Source: Zoogloea sp. (GTDB lineage: Bacteria; Pseudomonadota; Gammaproteobacteria; Burkholderiales; Rhodocyclaceae). Taken from it: a stretch of DNA of 64,000 bases. Where the stretch lies: NCBI RefSeq assembly GCF_028689785.1, contig NZ_JAQVCN010000021.1, forward strand, positions 1 to 64,000. Direction: 5' to 3'. The notes beneath the pieces were generated by a model. The model was given only the letters and a program-made list of their open reading frames with translations. It did no database searches and was not told where the DNA came from. The number at the start of each line of letters is the position of its first letter. Positions within the stretch are counted from its first letter, which is position 1. A program made the position numbers and the translations under genes. Shown in pieces: positions 41,791 through 50,402 of this stretch.

Positions 41791-44271
41791 ATGCCGAATC
41801 GCCTTCAAGCCCACTCCCGCGCCTCTCGTCGTGCTCCTGTCAGGGTCCTGCGTGGCACCGTACTTGGCCTGACGGCCATCGGATTCGTTCCTGCTCCCCA
41901 GGCCTTTGCAGCAGAGGGCGGGGTGCCGGTGGTCAAGGAGCAGGCCCGGGAGTTCGCCATTCCGGCGGGCGCCCTGAGCAGTGTGCTGGCCCGCTTTGCC
42001 GCCGACGCGGGCGTCGCCCTGTCCTTCGACGCCGCCGGTTTGCGCCAGCTTCAATCCCCCGGGCTCAAGGGGCGCCATACCATCCAGCAAGGCTTCGACA
42101 GGCTGCTTGCCGAGTCTGGCCTGCACGCCGTGAGCCAGGGGCGTGGCGACTATCGGCTGGAGCCCTTGCCCCGGCCATCCGCCGACGGCACCACCCTCCA
42201 GGCGGTCACGGTGCGGGCAAACGCGCTGGCCGACGCGGTGACCGAGGGCAGTGGCTCCTACACCAGCGGCGGTCCAATGCAGACGGCCACCCGGCTCCCC
42301 CTGTCGATCCGCGAAACGCCCCAGTCGGTGTCGGTGATCACCCGCCAGCAGATGGACGACCAGGGCCTGATCCAGCTCGCCGACGTGGTGCGCCAGACGG
42401 CGGGCCTGACCCTGAGCCAGGCCGGCAACCTGGGTTCCGATTCCAGCCCCATCTACTCCCGTGGTTTCCAGGTGGAGAACTACATGGTGGATGGCATCGG
42501 CCACCTGCACAGCAACTACAGCAGCATCTACCAGAGCAATGACATGGTGTTGTACGACCGGGTCGAAGTGGTGCGCGGGGCCACCGGGCTGATGAACGGC
42601 ATCGGTTTGCCCAGTGCCACCATCAACCTGATCCGCAAGCGCCCCACCCGGGAGATGCAGGGCAGCGTGCGGGTCGAGGCCGGTTCGTGGGAGCATCGCC
42701 GCGCCGAGGCCGACGTGTCGCTGCCCATCGAAGAGGAGGGGCGTCTGCGCAGCCGCTTTGTCGCCGCCATGCAGGAAAACGGCTCTTACATCGATCGGCT
42801 GCAGGAGCGGAAGAAGATCTTGTATGGCGTCTTCGAGGCCGATCTGACGCCCTCCACGCTGGCGGCTTTCGGGCTGACCTATCAGGAGCACGAGGCCACC
42901 GGCCATACCCGGGGCGGACTGCCGCTGTTTTACTCCGACGGTACGCGTACCCGCTGGAAGCGCTCCGATTCGGCCGCCGCCGACTGGGCCTATTCCAGCC
43001 GCGAGAGCCTGGCCCTGTTCGCCTCCCTGGAACATCGTTTCGATAACGAATGGGTGCTCAAGGGGGTCTATTCCCACGACCGAACCCGCTTTGACGAGCA
43101 GCTCGGCTATGCGGCCGGCGGCTACCCCGACAGGATCACCGGTGTGGGCATCAACCTCTATGGCGGGCGCTGGGCCGGTCAGCCCATCCAGAACAGTTTC
43201 GATCTGAGTGCCCGTGGCCCCTTCACTGCGTTCGGGCGCAAGCACGATGTGGCACTGGGGGCCACCGTGTCCCACACCCTGCAGGATTCCGAGGCCCACC
43301 ACCTGTGGTACATCCTGCCGATTGGAGACATCCGCCGCTGGAATGGCAGCACGCCGGTCCGGCCCGACAGCTCCGTCAAGGGCGACTTCAACTACAGCGA
43401 ATACACCCGCAGCGCCTATGCCACTGCGCGCCTGCGCATCACCGATCCCTTGTCCCTGATCATCGGCGGGCGCACCACCAGTTGGGGCGACAAGACGTTC
43501 AGCAGCAACTACGCCACGGGGGTCAGTTCCAGCGAGCGGCGTGAATGGGGCGACCGCTTCACGCCCTACGTGGCACTGGTCCATGAGATCGACCGCCAAT
43601 GGTCTGTGTATGGCAGCTTCACCAACATCTTCAAGCCCCAGAGCAACAAGAGCGTCACCGGTGCGTCCCTGGACCCGCTGCTCGGTGATGCCTACGAACT
43701 GGGGATGAAGGGGGAACTCCAGGGTGGCCGGCTCAATGTGGCCGCTGCGGTGTACAAGATCCAGCAGGACAATTTTGCCGTGGCCCTGCCCGGTGTGCTG
43801 GCACCGGACGGTTCCCAGGCGTATCGGGCGGCGTCCGGAACCCAGACGCGGGGCTTCGAGGTGGAGGCCAACGGCCAGATTGCCCGCAACTGGCAGGCAG
43901 CCTTCGGCTTCTCGCGCAACATGACTCAGGATCGCGATGGTGCACTGCTCAACACCAACGTGCCCCAGAACACCTTGAAGCTGTTCACTACTTACCGCAT
44001 GCCCACGGTGGGCAAGGGCCTGCGTGTCGGTGGCGGGGTGCGCTGGCAGAACCAGACGTGGACCGATTTCCCCCGCGTGACCGGTTCGCCCCGGGTGACC
44101 CAGGGCAGCTACGCGCTGGTGGACCTGACGGCCCACTACACCATTGCCAAACAGCTCACCGCGTCGATCAACCTCTACAACCTGTTCGACAAGACCTATC
44201 AGACCACGTCCTCGTCGTCCTACTACGGCGAACCGCGCAGCCTGCGGGTCGGCCTGACCTACCTGTTCTGA
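41791..44271 (+). CDS. TonB-dependent siderophore receptor with signalling domain
   Basis: An 826-residue outer-membrane receptor. The signal peptide ends near AFAAEGG (about 40). An STN domain (about 48-118, REFAIPAGALSSVLARFA) talks to FecR. The plug starts near LQAVTVRANALADAVTEGSG (TonB box region) and has RETPQSVSVITRQQMDDQG and VVRGATGLMNGIG. The 22-strand barrel ends in RVGLTYLF with the terminal aromatic. Features match FpvA/FecA-class ferric-siderophore receptors; the ligand is unknown. It lies 81 bases after fecR. Confidence 0.93.
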   Translation: MPNRLQAHSRASRRAPVRVLRGTVLGLTAIGFVPAPQAFAAEGGVPVVKEQAREFAIPAGALSSVLARFAADAGVALSFDAAGLRQLQSPGLKGRHTIQQGFDRLLAESGLHAVSQGRGDYRLEPLPRPSADGTTLQAVTVRANALADAVTEGSGSYTSGGPMQTATRLPLSIRETPQSVSVITRQQMDDQGLIQLADVVRQTAGLTLSQAGNLGSDSSPIYSRGFQVENYMVDGIGHLHSNYSSIYQSNDMVLYDRVEVVRGATGLMNGIGLPSATINLIRKRPTREMQGSVRVEAGSWEHRRAEADVSLPIEEEGRLRSRFVAAMQENGSYIDRLQERKKILYGVFEADLTPSTLAAFGLTYQEHEATGHTRGGLPLFYSDGTRTRWKRSDSAAADWAYSSRESLALFASLEHRFDNEWVLKGVYSHDRTRFDEQLGYAAGGYPDRITGVGINLYGGRWAGQPIQNSFDLSARGPFTAFGRKHDVALGATVSHTLQDSEAHHLWYILPIGDIRRWNGSTPVRPDSSVKGDFNYSEYTRSAYATARLRITDPLSLIIGGRTTSWGDKTFSSNYATGVSSSERREWGDRFTPYVALVHEIDRQWSVYGSFTNIFKPQSNKSVTGASLDPLLGDAYELGMKGELQGGRLNVAAAVYKIQQDNFAVALPGVLAPDGSQAYRAASGTQTRGFEVEANGQIARNWQAAFGFSRNMTQDRDGALLNTNVPQNTLKLFTTYRMPTVGKGLRVGGGVRWQNQTWTDFPRVTGSPRVTQGSYALVDLTAHYTIAKQLTASINLYNLFDKTYQTTSSSSYYGEPRSLRVGLTYLF

Positions 44272-44284
44272 ACCGGGAGTGACC

Positions 44285-44587
44285 ATGAATCCTCCTTCCC
44301 TGGCTCCTCGCGCCGCTCCCGCCGTGCTGTCGCGGGTACTCGCGGCGATCTTCGGAGGCTATCTGATGGCCTCCATGGCAGTCGTCCTGCTCAGCCACCT
44401 GCTGCCTTCATCGTTGCCCGAAGCGGTACTGGGGGCGACCCTGTTCGGCTTCGCCTTTCATGTGGCCGCCGTGATCGGTGTATTTGCCGCCGCCAGCGCC
44501 CGGCGGGCCTGGGCCCTCCTGCTGGGGTCGAGTGCCTTGATGGGGGCGCTGGCGGGGCTTCTCGAACTGCTGGGAGCACAGCCATGA
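44285..44587 (+). CDS. DUF3649 small membrane protein
   Basis: A 100-residue protein with three membrane helices (FGGYLMASMAVVLLSHLLP, TLFGFAFHVAAVIGVFAAA, WALLLGSSALMGALAGLLELLG). The pattern is DUF3649, repeatedly found between TonB receptors and PepSY proteins in iron loci. GGGAG precedes the start. Its stop overlaps the PepSY gene (ATGA). Function is unproven. Confidence 0.75.
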   Translation: MNPPSLAPRAAPAVLSRVLAAIFGGYLMASMAVVLLSHLLPSSLPEAVLGATLFGFAFHVAAVIGVFAAASARRAWALLLGSSALMGALAGLLELLGAQP

Positions 44588-46194
44588 AGGCCGGTTTCCG
44601 TCAATCCATGGCCTGGCTGCACACCTGGGGCGGCCTGTGGTTCACCTGGATCCTGTTTGCCATTTTCCTCACCGGAACCCTGGGCGTGTTCGACGACGCC
44701 ATCTCCCACTGGATGCGTGACAAGGGGCGGGCCGAGGCGGAAGCGCCCCTCAGTGCCGAGGCGCGTGCCGAGGCGGTGCGCACCGCCCAGGCCTTCCTGG
44801 CCGGAGAGGCGCCCCGTGCCGACTTCTGGAGCATCGGCCTGCCCGCCGAGGATGACCCGGCCTTGCGCGTGTCCTGGCGTGAGCACGACGACGGGCCTGT
44901 GCAGCGCCGGCGTCTTGACCCGGCCAGCGGTGAGGTGATGCCTGCTTCCCTGACACGCGAGACGGAAGGCGGGCACCACTTCGTGCACATGCACTTTGAA
45001 TTTCACGCCGGCACGGCCGGTATCTGGGTGGTCGGGATCGCTACCCTGGCCATGCTGGTGGCCCTGGTTTCGGGCATCGTGGTGCACAAGAAAATCTTCA
45101 CCGACTTCTTCACCTTCCGGCCCGGCAAGGGCCAGCGCTCCTGGCTGGATGGGCACAACGCCCTGGGGGTGCTGACCTTGCCATTCCTGTTCATGATCAC
45201 CTACACCGGCCTGACCATCTTCTGGGCCACCTACATGCCAGCCGGTATCGTGGCCCGCTATGACGGCAGCCGGGAGGCCTTCTTCAGCGCCCTCACCGAA
45301 GGCCCGGCGCCGCGCCCTGAACAGCATGTGGCCGCCGACATGGTCCCCATGGCGCCCTTGCTCGCCGTGGCCGAGCAGGCGCTGGCCCGGGAGGCGGCCT
45401 TTGTTTCGGTCAGTCATCCCGGCGATCGCAGTGCGGCGATGCGGGTGTTCGGGCGTTTTGATCCCGACGCCGACAGCGATCGCCTGGTGGGCCGCAGCAG
45501 TGGCCGGGTACAGTTTGATGCTGTCACCGGCGAGCTGCTTGACGTGCAGCGCCCCAACACCACCCGGGGTGGCCAGGTGCTGGCGGTTCAGCGCACCATG
45601 AACGCCCTGCACTTCGTGCGCTTCGGCGGCGAGCCGATGAAGTGGCTGTACTTCATCAGCGGCATGGCCGGCTCGGCGATGCTGGCCACTGGCGCGATCC
45701 TCTTCATGGTCAAGCGCCGGCGCCGCAGTGGTGACGAGTTCGGCTCCGCCACGCCGCGGGTCCTGCAGATCATCGAGGCCCTCAATGTGGCCGGCATCGT
45801 CGGCCTGGGCCTGAGCTGCGTGGCCTACCTGTGGATCAACCGCCTGCTGCCCCTCGGGATCGAGGAGCGGGCTGCCTGGGAGATCCGCCTGTTCTTCGCC
45901 GTGTGGCTCCTCACCCTGGTCCATGCCAGCCTGCGCCCACCGATGCGGGCCTGGCGGGAGCAACTGGCGGCCGCGGCATTGCTCTGCCTCGGGCTGCCCC
46001 TGGTGAACGTGTTGAGTACCGGTGACCACCTGTTCGCGGCCCTGTCGCGGGGGGATGGAGAGAGTGCCGGCGTCGAGCTGACGAGCCTTGCTTTCGGCAT
46101 CGTGTTTGCCCTGGCGTGGGTGCGTCTCGGCGCCAGGTTGCGTGCCGGTGCCGCAGGCCGGCAGGCCCCTGGTCACGCGGTGGAGGGCCTCTGA
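44584..46194 (+). CDS. PepSY-associated transmembrane protein (PiuB-like)
   Basis: A 536-residue membrane protein. The first helix (WLHTWGGLWFTWILFAIFLTG) and the His-rich second segment (GGHHFVHMHFEFHAGTAG) are family marks, with PepSY periplasmic regions at about 65-140 and 250-330 and further helices at about 150-175, 195-220, 360-385 and in the C-terminus. PiuB-like proteins are iron-regulated and may reduce ferric siderophores at the inner membrane; that is inferred. Coupled to DUF3649 upstream; DUF3325 starts 1 base after. Confidence 0.88.
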   Translation: MKAGFRQSMAWLHTWGGLWFTWILFAIFLTGTLGVFDDAISHWMRDKGRAEAEAPLSAEARAEAVRTAQAFLAGEAPRADFWSIGLPAEDDPALRVSWREHDDGPVQRRRLDPASGEVMPASLTRETEGGHHFVHMHFEFHAGTAGIWVVGIATLAMLVALVSGIVVHKKIFTDFFTFRPGKGQRSWLDGHNALGVLTLPFLFMITYTGLTIFWATYMPAGIVARYDGSREAFFSALTEGPAPRPEQHVAADMVPMAPLLAVAEQALAREAAFVSVSHPGDRSAAMRVFGRFDPDADSDRLVGRSSGRVQFDAVTGELLDVQRPNTTRGGQVLAVQRTMNALHFVRFGGEPMKWLYFISGMAGSAMLATGAILFMVKRRRRSGDEFGSATPRVLQIIEALNVAGIVGLGLSCVAYLWINRLLPLGIEERAAWEIRLFFAVWLLTLVHASLRPPMRAWREQLAAAALLCLGLPLVNVLSTGDHLFAALSRGDGESAGVELTSLAFGIVFALAWVRLGARLRAGAAGRQAPGHAVEGL

Positions 46195-46195
46195 C

Positions 46196-46534
46196 ATGGT
46201 GAGCGGTGTTTCCATCATGACGGGCCTGCTGTTGTGCCACGCCGCCCTGACCGGGCTGTGCCTGGCCATGGATCGGCACCACACCCAGGTTCTCGGCCGC
46301 AAGCCCGGCACCCGCCTGGCCAGAGCCTTGCGTGCTGCCGGCTGGGGGCTGCTCGGTCTGGCCTTGTGGTACTGCGGGCGTAGCTGGGGCTGGGCCATCG
46401 GGCCGGTGGCCTGGTTCGGGCTGCTTTCCGCGGGGGCTTTGATCCTGGTGTTTTCGCTGCCCTATGCCCCCCGCGCCCAGGCCCGGCTGGCCCTGTTCAG
46501 CCTGACCGGCGCTGTGGTGTTGATGTTGTCCTGA
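46196..46534 (+). CDS. DUF3325 membrane protein
   Basis: A 112-residue protein with three or four hydrophobic helices. The segment LCLAMDRHHTQVLGRKP is characteristic of DUF3325, which accompanies DUF3649 and PepSY genes in siderophore loci. ATG 46196 directly follows the PepSY stop; a second in-frame Met lies at 46217. Function unknown. Confidence 0.78.
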   Translation: MVSGVSIMTGLLLCHAALTGLCLAMDRHHTQVLGRKPGTRLARALRAAGWGLLGLALWYCGRSWGWAIGPVAWFGLLSAGALILVFSLPYAPRAQARLALFSLTGAVVLMLS

Positions 46535-46551
46535 CCTGGAGCGAATCCCAA

Positions 46552-47172
46552 ATGATCTTATTCAAACATGCGGCACGGGTCGCGGTGGCTGCGCTCGCCC
46601 TCTTGGCTGCGTCCGGCGCCCGGGCCGACTACGTATGGATCGAGCCCGCCGGTGCGGGCGCCCGGATACTTGTCGGCGAGATCGGGGCGCCCCGGCCGCT
46701 TGCCCTGCATGGGGCCAAGATCCTGGCCGCATCCGGCAAGGCGGTGGACGCACCCGCCCAGGGTGCGCGCTGGGATCTTCCCGTCGTTCCGCCAGGTGAT
46801 CTGCGCTTCTCCGCCCGGGCTGAAGCCGTTGCCGGCACCCTTGAGTTCCTCCACGCCCGTAGTGGCCGCCACGACACCCGCGCCGGAAACGATCTGGAAC
46901 TGGTGCCCACTCAAAGAGGGGGCTCGACCTTCCGCCTGTTCTGGAAAGGCGAGGCCGTCAGCGCCTCCCAGGTTCGGGTAAGTACCTCGGCCGGCTGGAA
47001 CAAGACGCTGCGCCCGGCGGAGGATGGTAGCGTGACCCTGGATACGCCCATTCCCGGGCTGTACGTGCTGGTGGTGTCCGCGCGAATGGATGGCGGGGCC
47101 GCAGTCGTGGATGGCAAGCGCTACAACGAGGTCCGGCACACCGCGACCCTGAGCTTTTGGGAGGGGGAATGA
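46552..47172 (+). CDS. Periplasmic DUF4198-like protein
   Basis: A 206-residue secreted protein with a signal peptide (AALALLAASGARA, cleavage near 25) followed at once by DYVWIEPAG, typical of DUF4198. The rest is beta-rich (LYVLVVSARMDGG, RHTATLSFWEG). Related proteins are found in metal-uptake loci. The stop overlaps the macA-like start (ATGA), so it is coupled to the exporter. Confidence 0.65.
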   Translation: MILFKHAARVAVAALALLAASGARADYVWIEPAGAGARILVGEIGAPRPLALHGAKILAASGKAVDAPAQGARWDLPVVPPGDLRFSARAEAVAGTLEFLHARSGRHDTRAGNDLELVPTQRGGSTFRLFWKGEAVSASQVRVSTSAGWNKTLRPAEDGSVTLDTPIPGLYVLVVSARMDGGAAVVDGKRYNEVRHTATLSFWEGE

Positions 47173-48362
47173 CAGGCGCCAACGTGCGCCGGCACCTGCC
47201 GTCGCGCCGGCTGGTGGGCGTCGCTGCCGTGCTTGTGGCGCTGCTGGTGAGCGTCTGGTGGACGTCGCGTCCTGAGGTGGAGTACGAGACCGTGGGAGTG
47301 ACCCGGGGTGACATCGAAGCCACGGTCACCGCCATCGGCACCCTCGAACCCCGCCGCTACGTGGATATCGGTGCCCAGGTGTCGGGGCGGATCACCCGCT
47401 TGCATGTGCAGCCCGGCAGCGCGGTGGGCAGGGGCGATCTGCTGGTGGAGATCGACCCCAGTGTGCAGCGGGCCACCGTCGAGGCGGGGCGGGCGGCGTT
47501 GGCCGGGCTGCATGCCCAGCTGGCCGAGCAGCAGGCCCAGCTGCAACTGGCGATCCGGCAGCAGGCACGCCAGCAGCAACTTGTCCGCGATGAGGCGACC
47601 CGCCAGGAGGATGTGGACAGCGCCGACGCCAGTCTGGCGATGGCGCGGGCGCGGGTGGACAGCCTGAAGGCGCAGATCCGCCAGACCCAGGCCACCCTGC
47701 AGGCCGACGAGGCCCGCCTGGGCTATACCCGCATCGATGCCCCCATGGCCGGGACGGTGGTCAGCATCGAGGCGAGGGAGGGACAGACCCTCAACGCCAC
47801 CTATCAGACACCCCACATCCTGCGCGTCGCAGACCTGTCCGGCATGACCGTATGGACCGAGGTGTCGGAGGCGGACGTGCGTCAGGTCAAGCCGGGGCAG
47901 ACCGTCTACTTCACCACCCTGGGGGGGCACGGCGCCGCGCAGCCCCGGCGCTGGAGCGGCTCGGTGCGTCAGATTCTGCCGGCACCTCGTCCGGCTGCGG
48001 TGACGCAAGGGGCGTCGGCCCAGCCGGCGGCCAGCAAGGCCGTGGCCTACACGGTCCTGTTCGATGTGGACAATGCCGATGGCGAGCTGATGCCCCAGAT
48101 GACCGCCCAGGTCAGCATCGTGACGGCCGCCGCCAGGGGCCATCTGCATGCGCCCCTGGCGGCCCTGGAGCCGGTGTCTGGGGTGGCCGACCGATTCATG
48201 GCCCGGGTCCGCATGCCAGACGGCGCGATCGAGCGGCGTGAGGTGGTGGCCGGCGTGCGCAATCGTCACCAGGTCGAGGTGCGTACAGGGCTTGCCGAAG
48301 GGGAGGCTCTGGTGCTTGCCGAGCGTCGGCGCGACGGTGGTCTGCGGAGATTCACCTGGTGA
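47169..48362 (+). CDS. macA: MacA-type periplasmic adaptor
   Basis: A 397-residue membrane-fusion protein. It has one N-terminal membrane helix (LVGVAAVLVALLVSVWW), a lipoyl half-motif (VDIGAQVSGRITRLHVQPGS), a long Gln/Ala-rich coiled coil (about 115-185), LGYTRIDAPMAGTVVSIEAR, and a barrel ending near 380. It differs from the RND adaptor in having a membrane anchor, not a lipobox. With the following ABC protein it forms a MacAB/PvdRT-type exporter, probably for a siderophore given the context. Confidence 0.88.
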   Translation: MTGANVRRHLPSRRLVGVAAVLVALLVSVWWTSRPEVEYETVGVTRGDIEATVTAIGTLEPRRYVDIGAQVSGRITRLHVQPGSAVGRGDLLVEIDPSVQRATVEAGRAALAGLHAQLAEQQAQLQLAIRQQARQQQLVRDEATRQEDVDSADASLAMARARVDSLKAQIRQTQATLQADEARLGYTRIDAPMAGTVVSIEAREGQTLNATYQTPHILRVADLSGMTVWTEVSEADVRQVKPGQTVYFTTLGGHGAAQPRRWSGSVRQILPAPRPAAVTQGASAQPAASKAVAYTVLFDVDNADGELMPQMTAQVSIVTAAARGHLHAPLAALEPVSGVADRFMARVRMPDGAIERREVVAGVRNRHQVEVRTGLAEGEALVLAERRRDGGLRRFTW

Positions 48363-50320
48363 GCGATGTGTCTCGTCCCCTGATCGCCCTGAGTGGCCTG
48401 TGCAAGACCTACGGTGGTGGCGAACAGCCTCTGGTGGAGGTGCTCCGGGGCATCTCGCTGGACATCCACGCCGGCGAATTTGTCGCCATCGTCGGTGCTT
48501 CGGGCTCGGGCAAGTCCACACTGATGCACATCCTGGGCTGCCTGGACCGGCCCACCTCTGGCCGCTACCTCTTCTCCGGGCAGGACGTGGCCGACTTCGA
48601 CGCGGATCGCCTGGCCTGGCTGCGGCGTGAAGCCTTCGGCTTCGTCTTCCAGGGCTACCACCTGATCCCCAGCGAGACCGCCCGGGAGAACGTCGAAGTG
48701 CCCGCTGTCTATGCCGGCATGTGTGAGGCTGAGCGGTCGGCGCGAGCCACCGCCCTGCTCGAACGGCTCGGGCTCGGCTCGCGCCTGGACAACCGTCCCC
48801 GGCAGTTGTCCGGCGGCCAGCAGCAACGGGTGTCGATTGCCCGGGCCCTGGTCAATGGCGGGCGCATCATCCTGGCCGACGAGCCCACCGGCGCCCTCGA
48901 CTCCCGCAGCGGGGCCGAGGTCATGACCCTGCTGGCGGAACTGGCGGAGGCCGGACACACCGTCATCCTGATCACCCACGACCACCGGGTGGCGGCCCAG
49001 GCCCGCCGGGTGATCGAGATCCAGGATGGACGGATCGTTGCCGATTCGGGCGTGCCGGCGCCTTCTGCCCAGGGCGAGACTCCACCGGAGCTGCCCGACG
49101 CGCCGCCGGGCAGGACGGGTGCCGGGATCTGGCGTGCCGAACTGCGCGAGGCCGCTCGCAGTGCCTGGCGTGGCATGCGCATGAACCGCGGGCGCACCGG
49201 GCTGACCCTGCTCGGCATCGTCATCGGTGTGGCATCGGTGATCGCCATGCTGGCCATCGGGGAAGGAGCGCGACAGAAGGTGGCCACCCAGATGGGCAGC
49301 ATGGGTGCCACCATCATGTACATGGGCAGCCGTCCTCCCCCCAGCGGTGGCCCCGCCGGGGTTGTCACCGAGGAAGACCTCGCCGCCCTCGCGGCCCTGC
49401 CCGAGGTGGCCAGGGTGATGCCGGTGATTGGTGATCCGATCTCGGTCCGCCATGGCAACGTGGAGCGCAATCTGTACGTCTTCGCCGGCACCGCCGCCAT
49501 GCCGCAAATGCACCACTGGCCCATTGCCGCCGGGCGTTTCTTCAGTGACCAGGAAGACCGTGATCTGGCGCCCCTGGTGGTGCTCGGCCACAAGGCGCGG
49601 GAGAACTTCTTCCCCGATGGGGCCGACCCCACCGGTCGGCATCTGCTGATCGGCACGGCCCCCTTCGAGGTGATCGGCGTGATGGCCGAGCGCGGTGCCG
49701 AGTCCGGCAGCCAGGACTACGACGATATGGTCTTCATCCCCTATCGCGCCGGTCGTGCCCGGGTCTATCGGGCCCAGACCCAGCCCGACTACACGGTCAT
49801 CGAAGCCGCCGGGGCGGAGCAGGTGCTGGCGGCCGAGCAGGCCATCCGCCGGCTTCTGCTGGAGCGGCATGGGCGGGAGGATTTCGGCATCGGCAACGCC
49901 GCGGCCAAGCTGCAGGCCGAGATGGAGACCCGCGAGGCGATGACCATGATGCTGGGCCTGATTGCCGCCGTGTCCCTGGTGGTGGGGGGCATCGGCGTGA
50001 TGAACGTGATGCTGATGACGGTGCGCGAGCGGACCAGGGAGATCGGCATCCGCATGGCCACCGGTGCTCGCCAGCGGGACATCCTGCGCCAGTTCCTGAC
50101 CGAGTCGGTGTTGCTGACGGTGGTGGGCGGGGGGCTGGGGGTGGTGGCAGGGCTAGGTGTCGGGACGCTCCTCATCCTGTGGCAGGTGCCGGTGATCTTC
50201 TCGCTGAGTGCCATGCTCGGCGCCTTTGCCTGCGCCGTCATCACCGGCCTGCTGTTTGGCTATCTCCCCGCCCGCCAGGCTGCGCGCCTGGACCCGGTAG
50301 TGGCGCTGGCTGGCGAGTAG
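48359..50320 (+). CDS. macB: MacB-type ABC exporter (PvdT-like)
   Basis: A 653-residue fusion of an ATPase and a membrane domain. Walker A is GASGSGKST (about 46-54), the signature is LSGGQQQRVSIARAL and Walker B is IILADEPTGALD. The membrane part has a first helix near 280 (LTLLGIVIGVASVIAMLAIG), a large periplasmic domain and three helices at the end (MMLGLIAAVSLVVGGIGVMNVML). GTG 48359 overlaps the macA stop by 4 bases. The cluster lacks a TolC-like gene; the NodT-family protein at 31647-33095 is a candidate. Confidence 0.92.
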   Translation: MSDVSRPLIALSGLCKTYGGGEQPLVEVLRGISLDIHAGEFVAIVGASGSGKSTLMHILGCLDRPTSGRYLFSGQDVADFDADRLAWLRREAFGFVFQGYHLIPSETARENVEVPAVYAGMCEAERSARATALLERLGLGSRLDNRPRQLSGGQQQRVSIARALVNGGRIILADEPTGALDSRSGAEVMTLLAELAEAGHTVILITHDHRVAAQARRVIEIQDGRIVADSGVPAPSAQGETPPELPDAPPGRTGAGIWRAELREAARSAWRGMRMNRGRTGLTLLGIVIGVASVIAMLAIGEGARQKVATQMGSMGATIMYMGSRPPPSGGPAGVVTEEDLAALAALPEVARVMPVIGDPISVRHGNVERNLYVFAGTAAMPQMHHWPIAAGRFFSDQEDRDLAPLVVLGHKARENFFPDGADPTGRHLLIGTAPFEVIGVMAERGAESGSQDYDDMVFIPYRAGRARVYRAQTQPDYTVIEAAGAEQVLAAEQAIRRLLLERHGREDFGIGNAAAKLQAEMETREAMTMMLGLIAAVSLVVGGIGVMNVMLMTVRERTREIGIRMATGARQRDILRQFLTESVLLTVVGGGLGVVAGLGVGTLLILWQVPVIFSLSAMLGAFACAVITGLLFGYLPARQAARLDPVVALAGE

Positions 50321-50365
50321 CGCGTGGCGGATCGAGAAGGGCACCTGGCGGTTGAGTGAATTCGA

Positions 50366-50396
50366 CCCCACGGAACGCCCGGGCCCTTCCGTGGGG
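50366..50396. terminator. Hairpin between macB and the convergent chemoreceptor
   Basis: CCCCACGGAA (50366-50375) pairs exactly with TTCCGTGGGG (50387-50396) around an 11-base GC loop. The left side is joined to GAATTCGACCCCAC, half of the palindromic element found at 56537 and 61887. No T-run follows. Confidence 0.55.
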
Positions 50397-50402
50397 CAGG
50401 CC

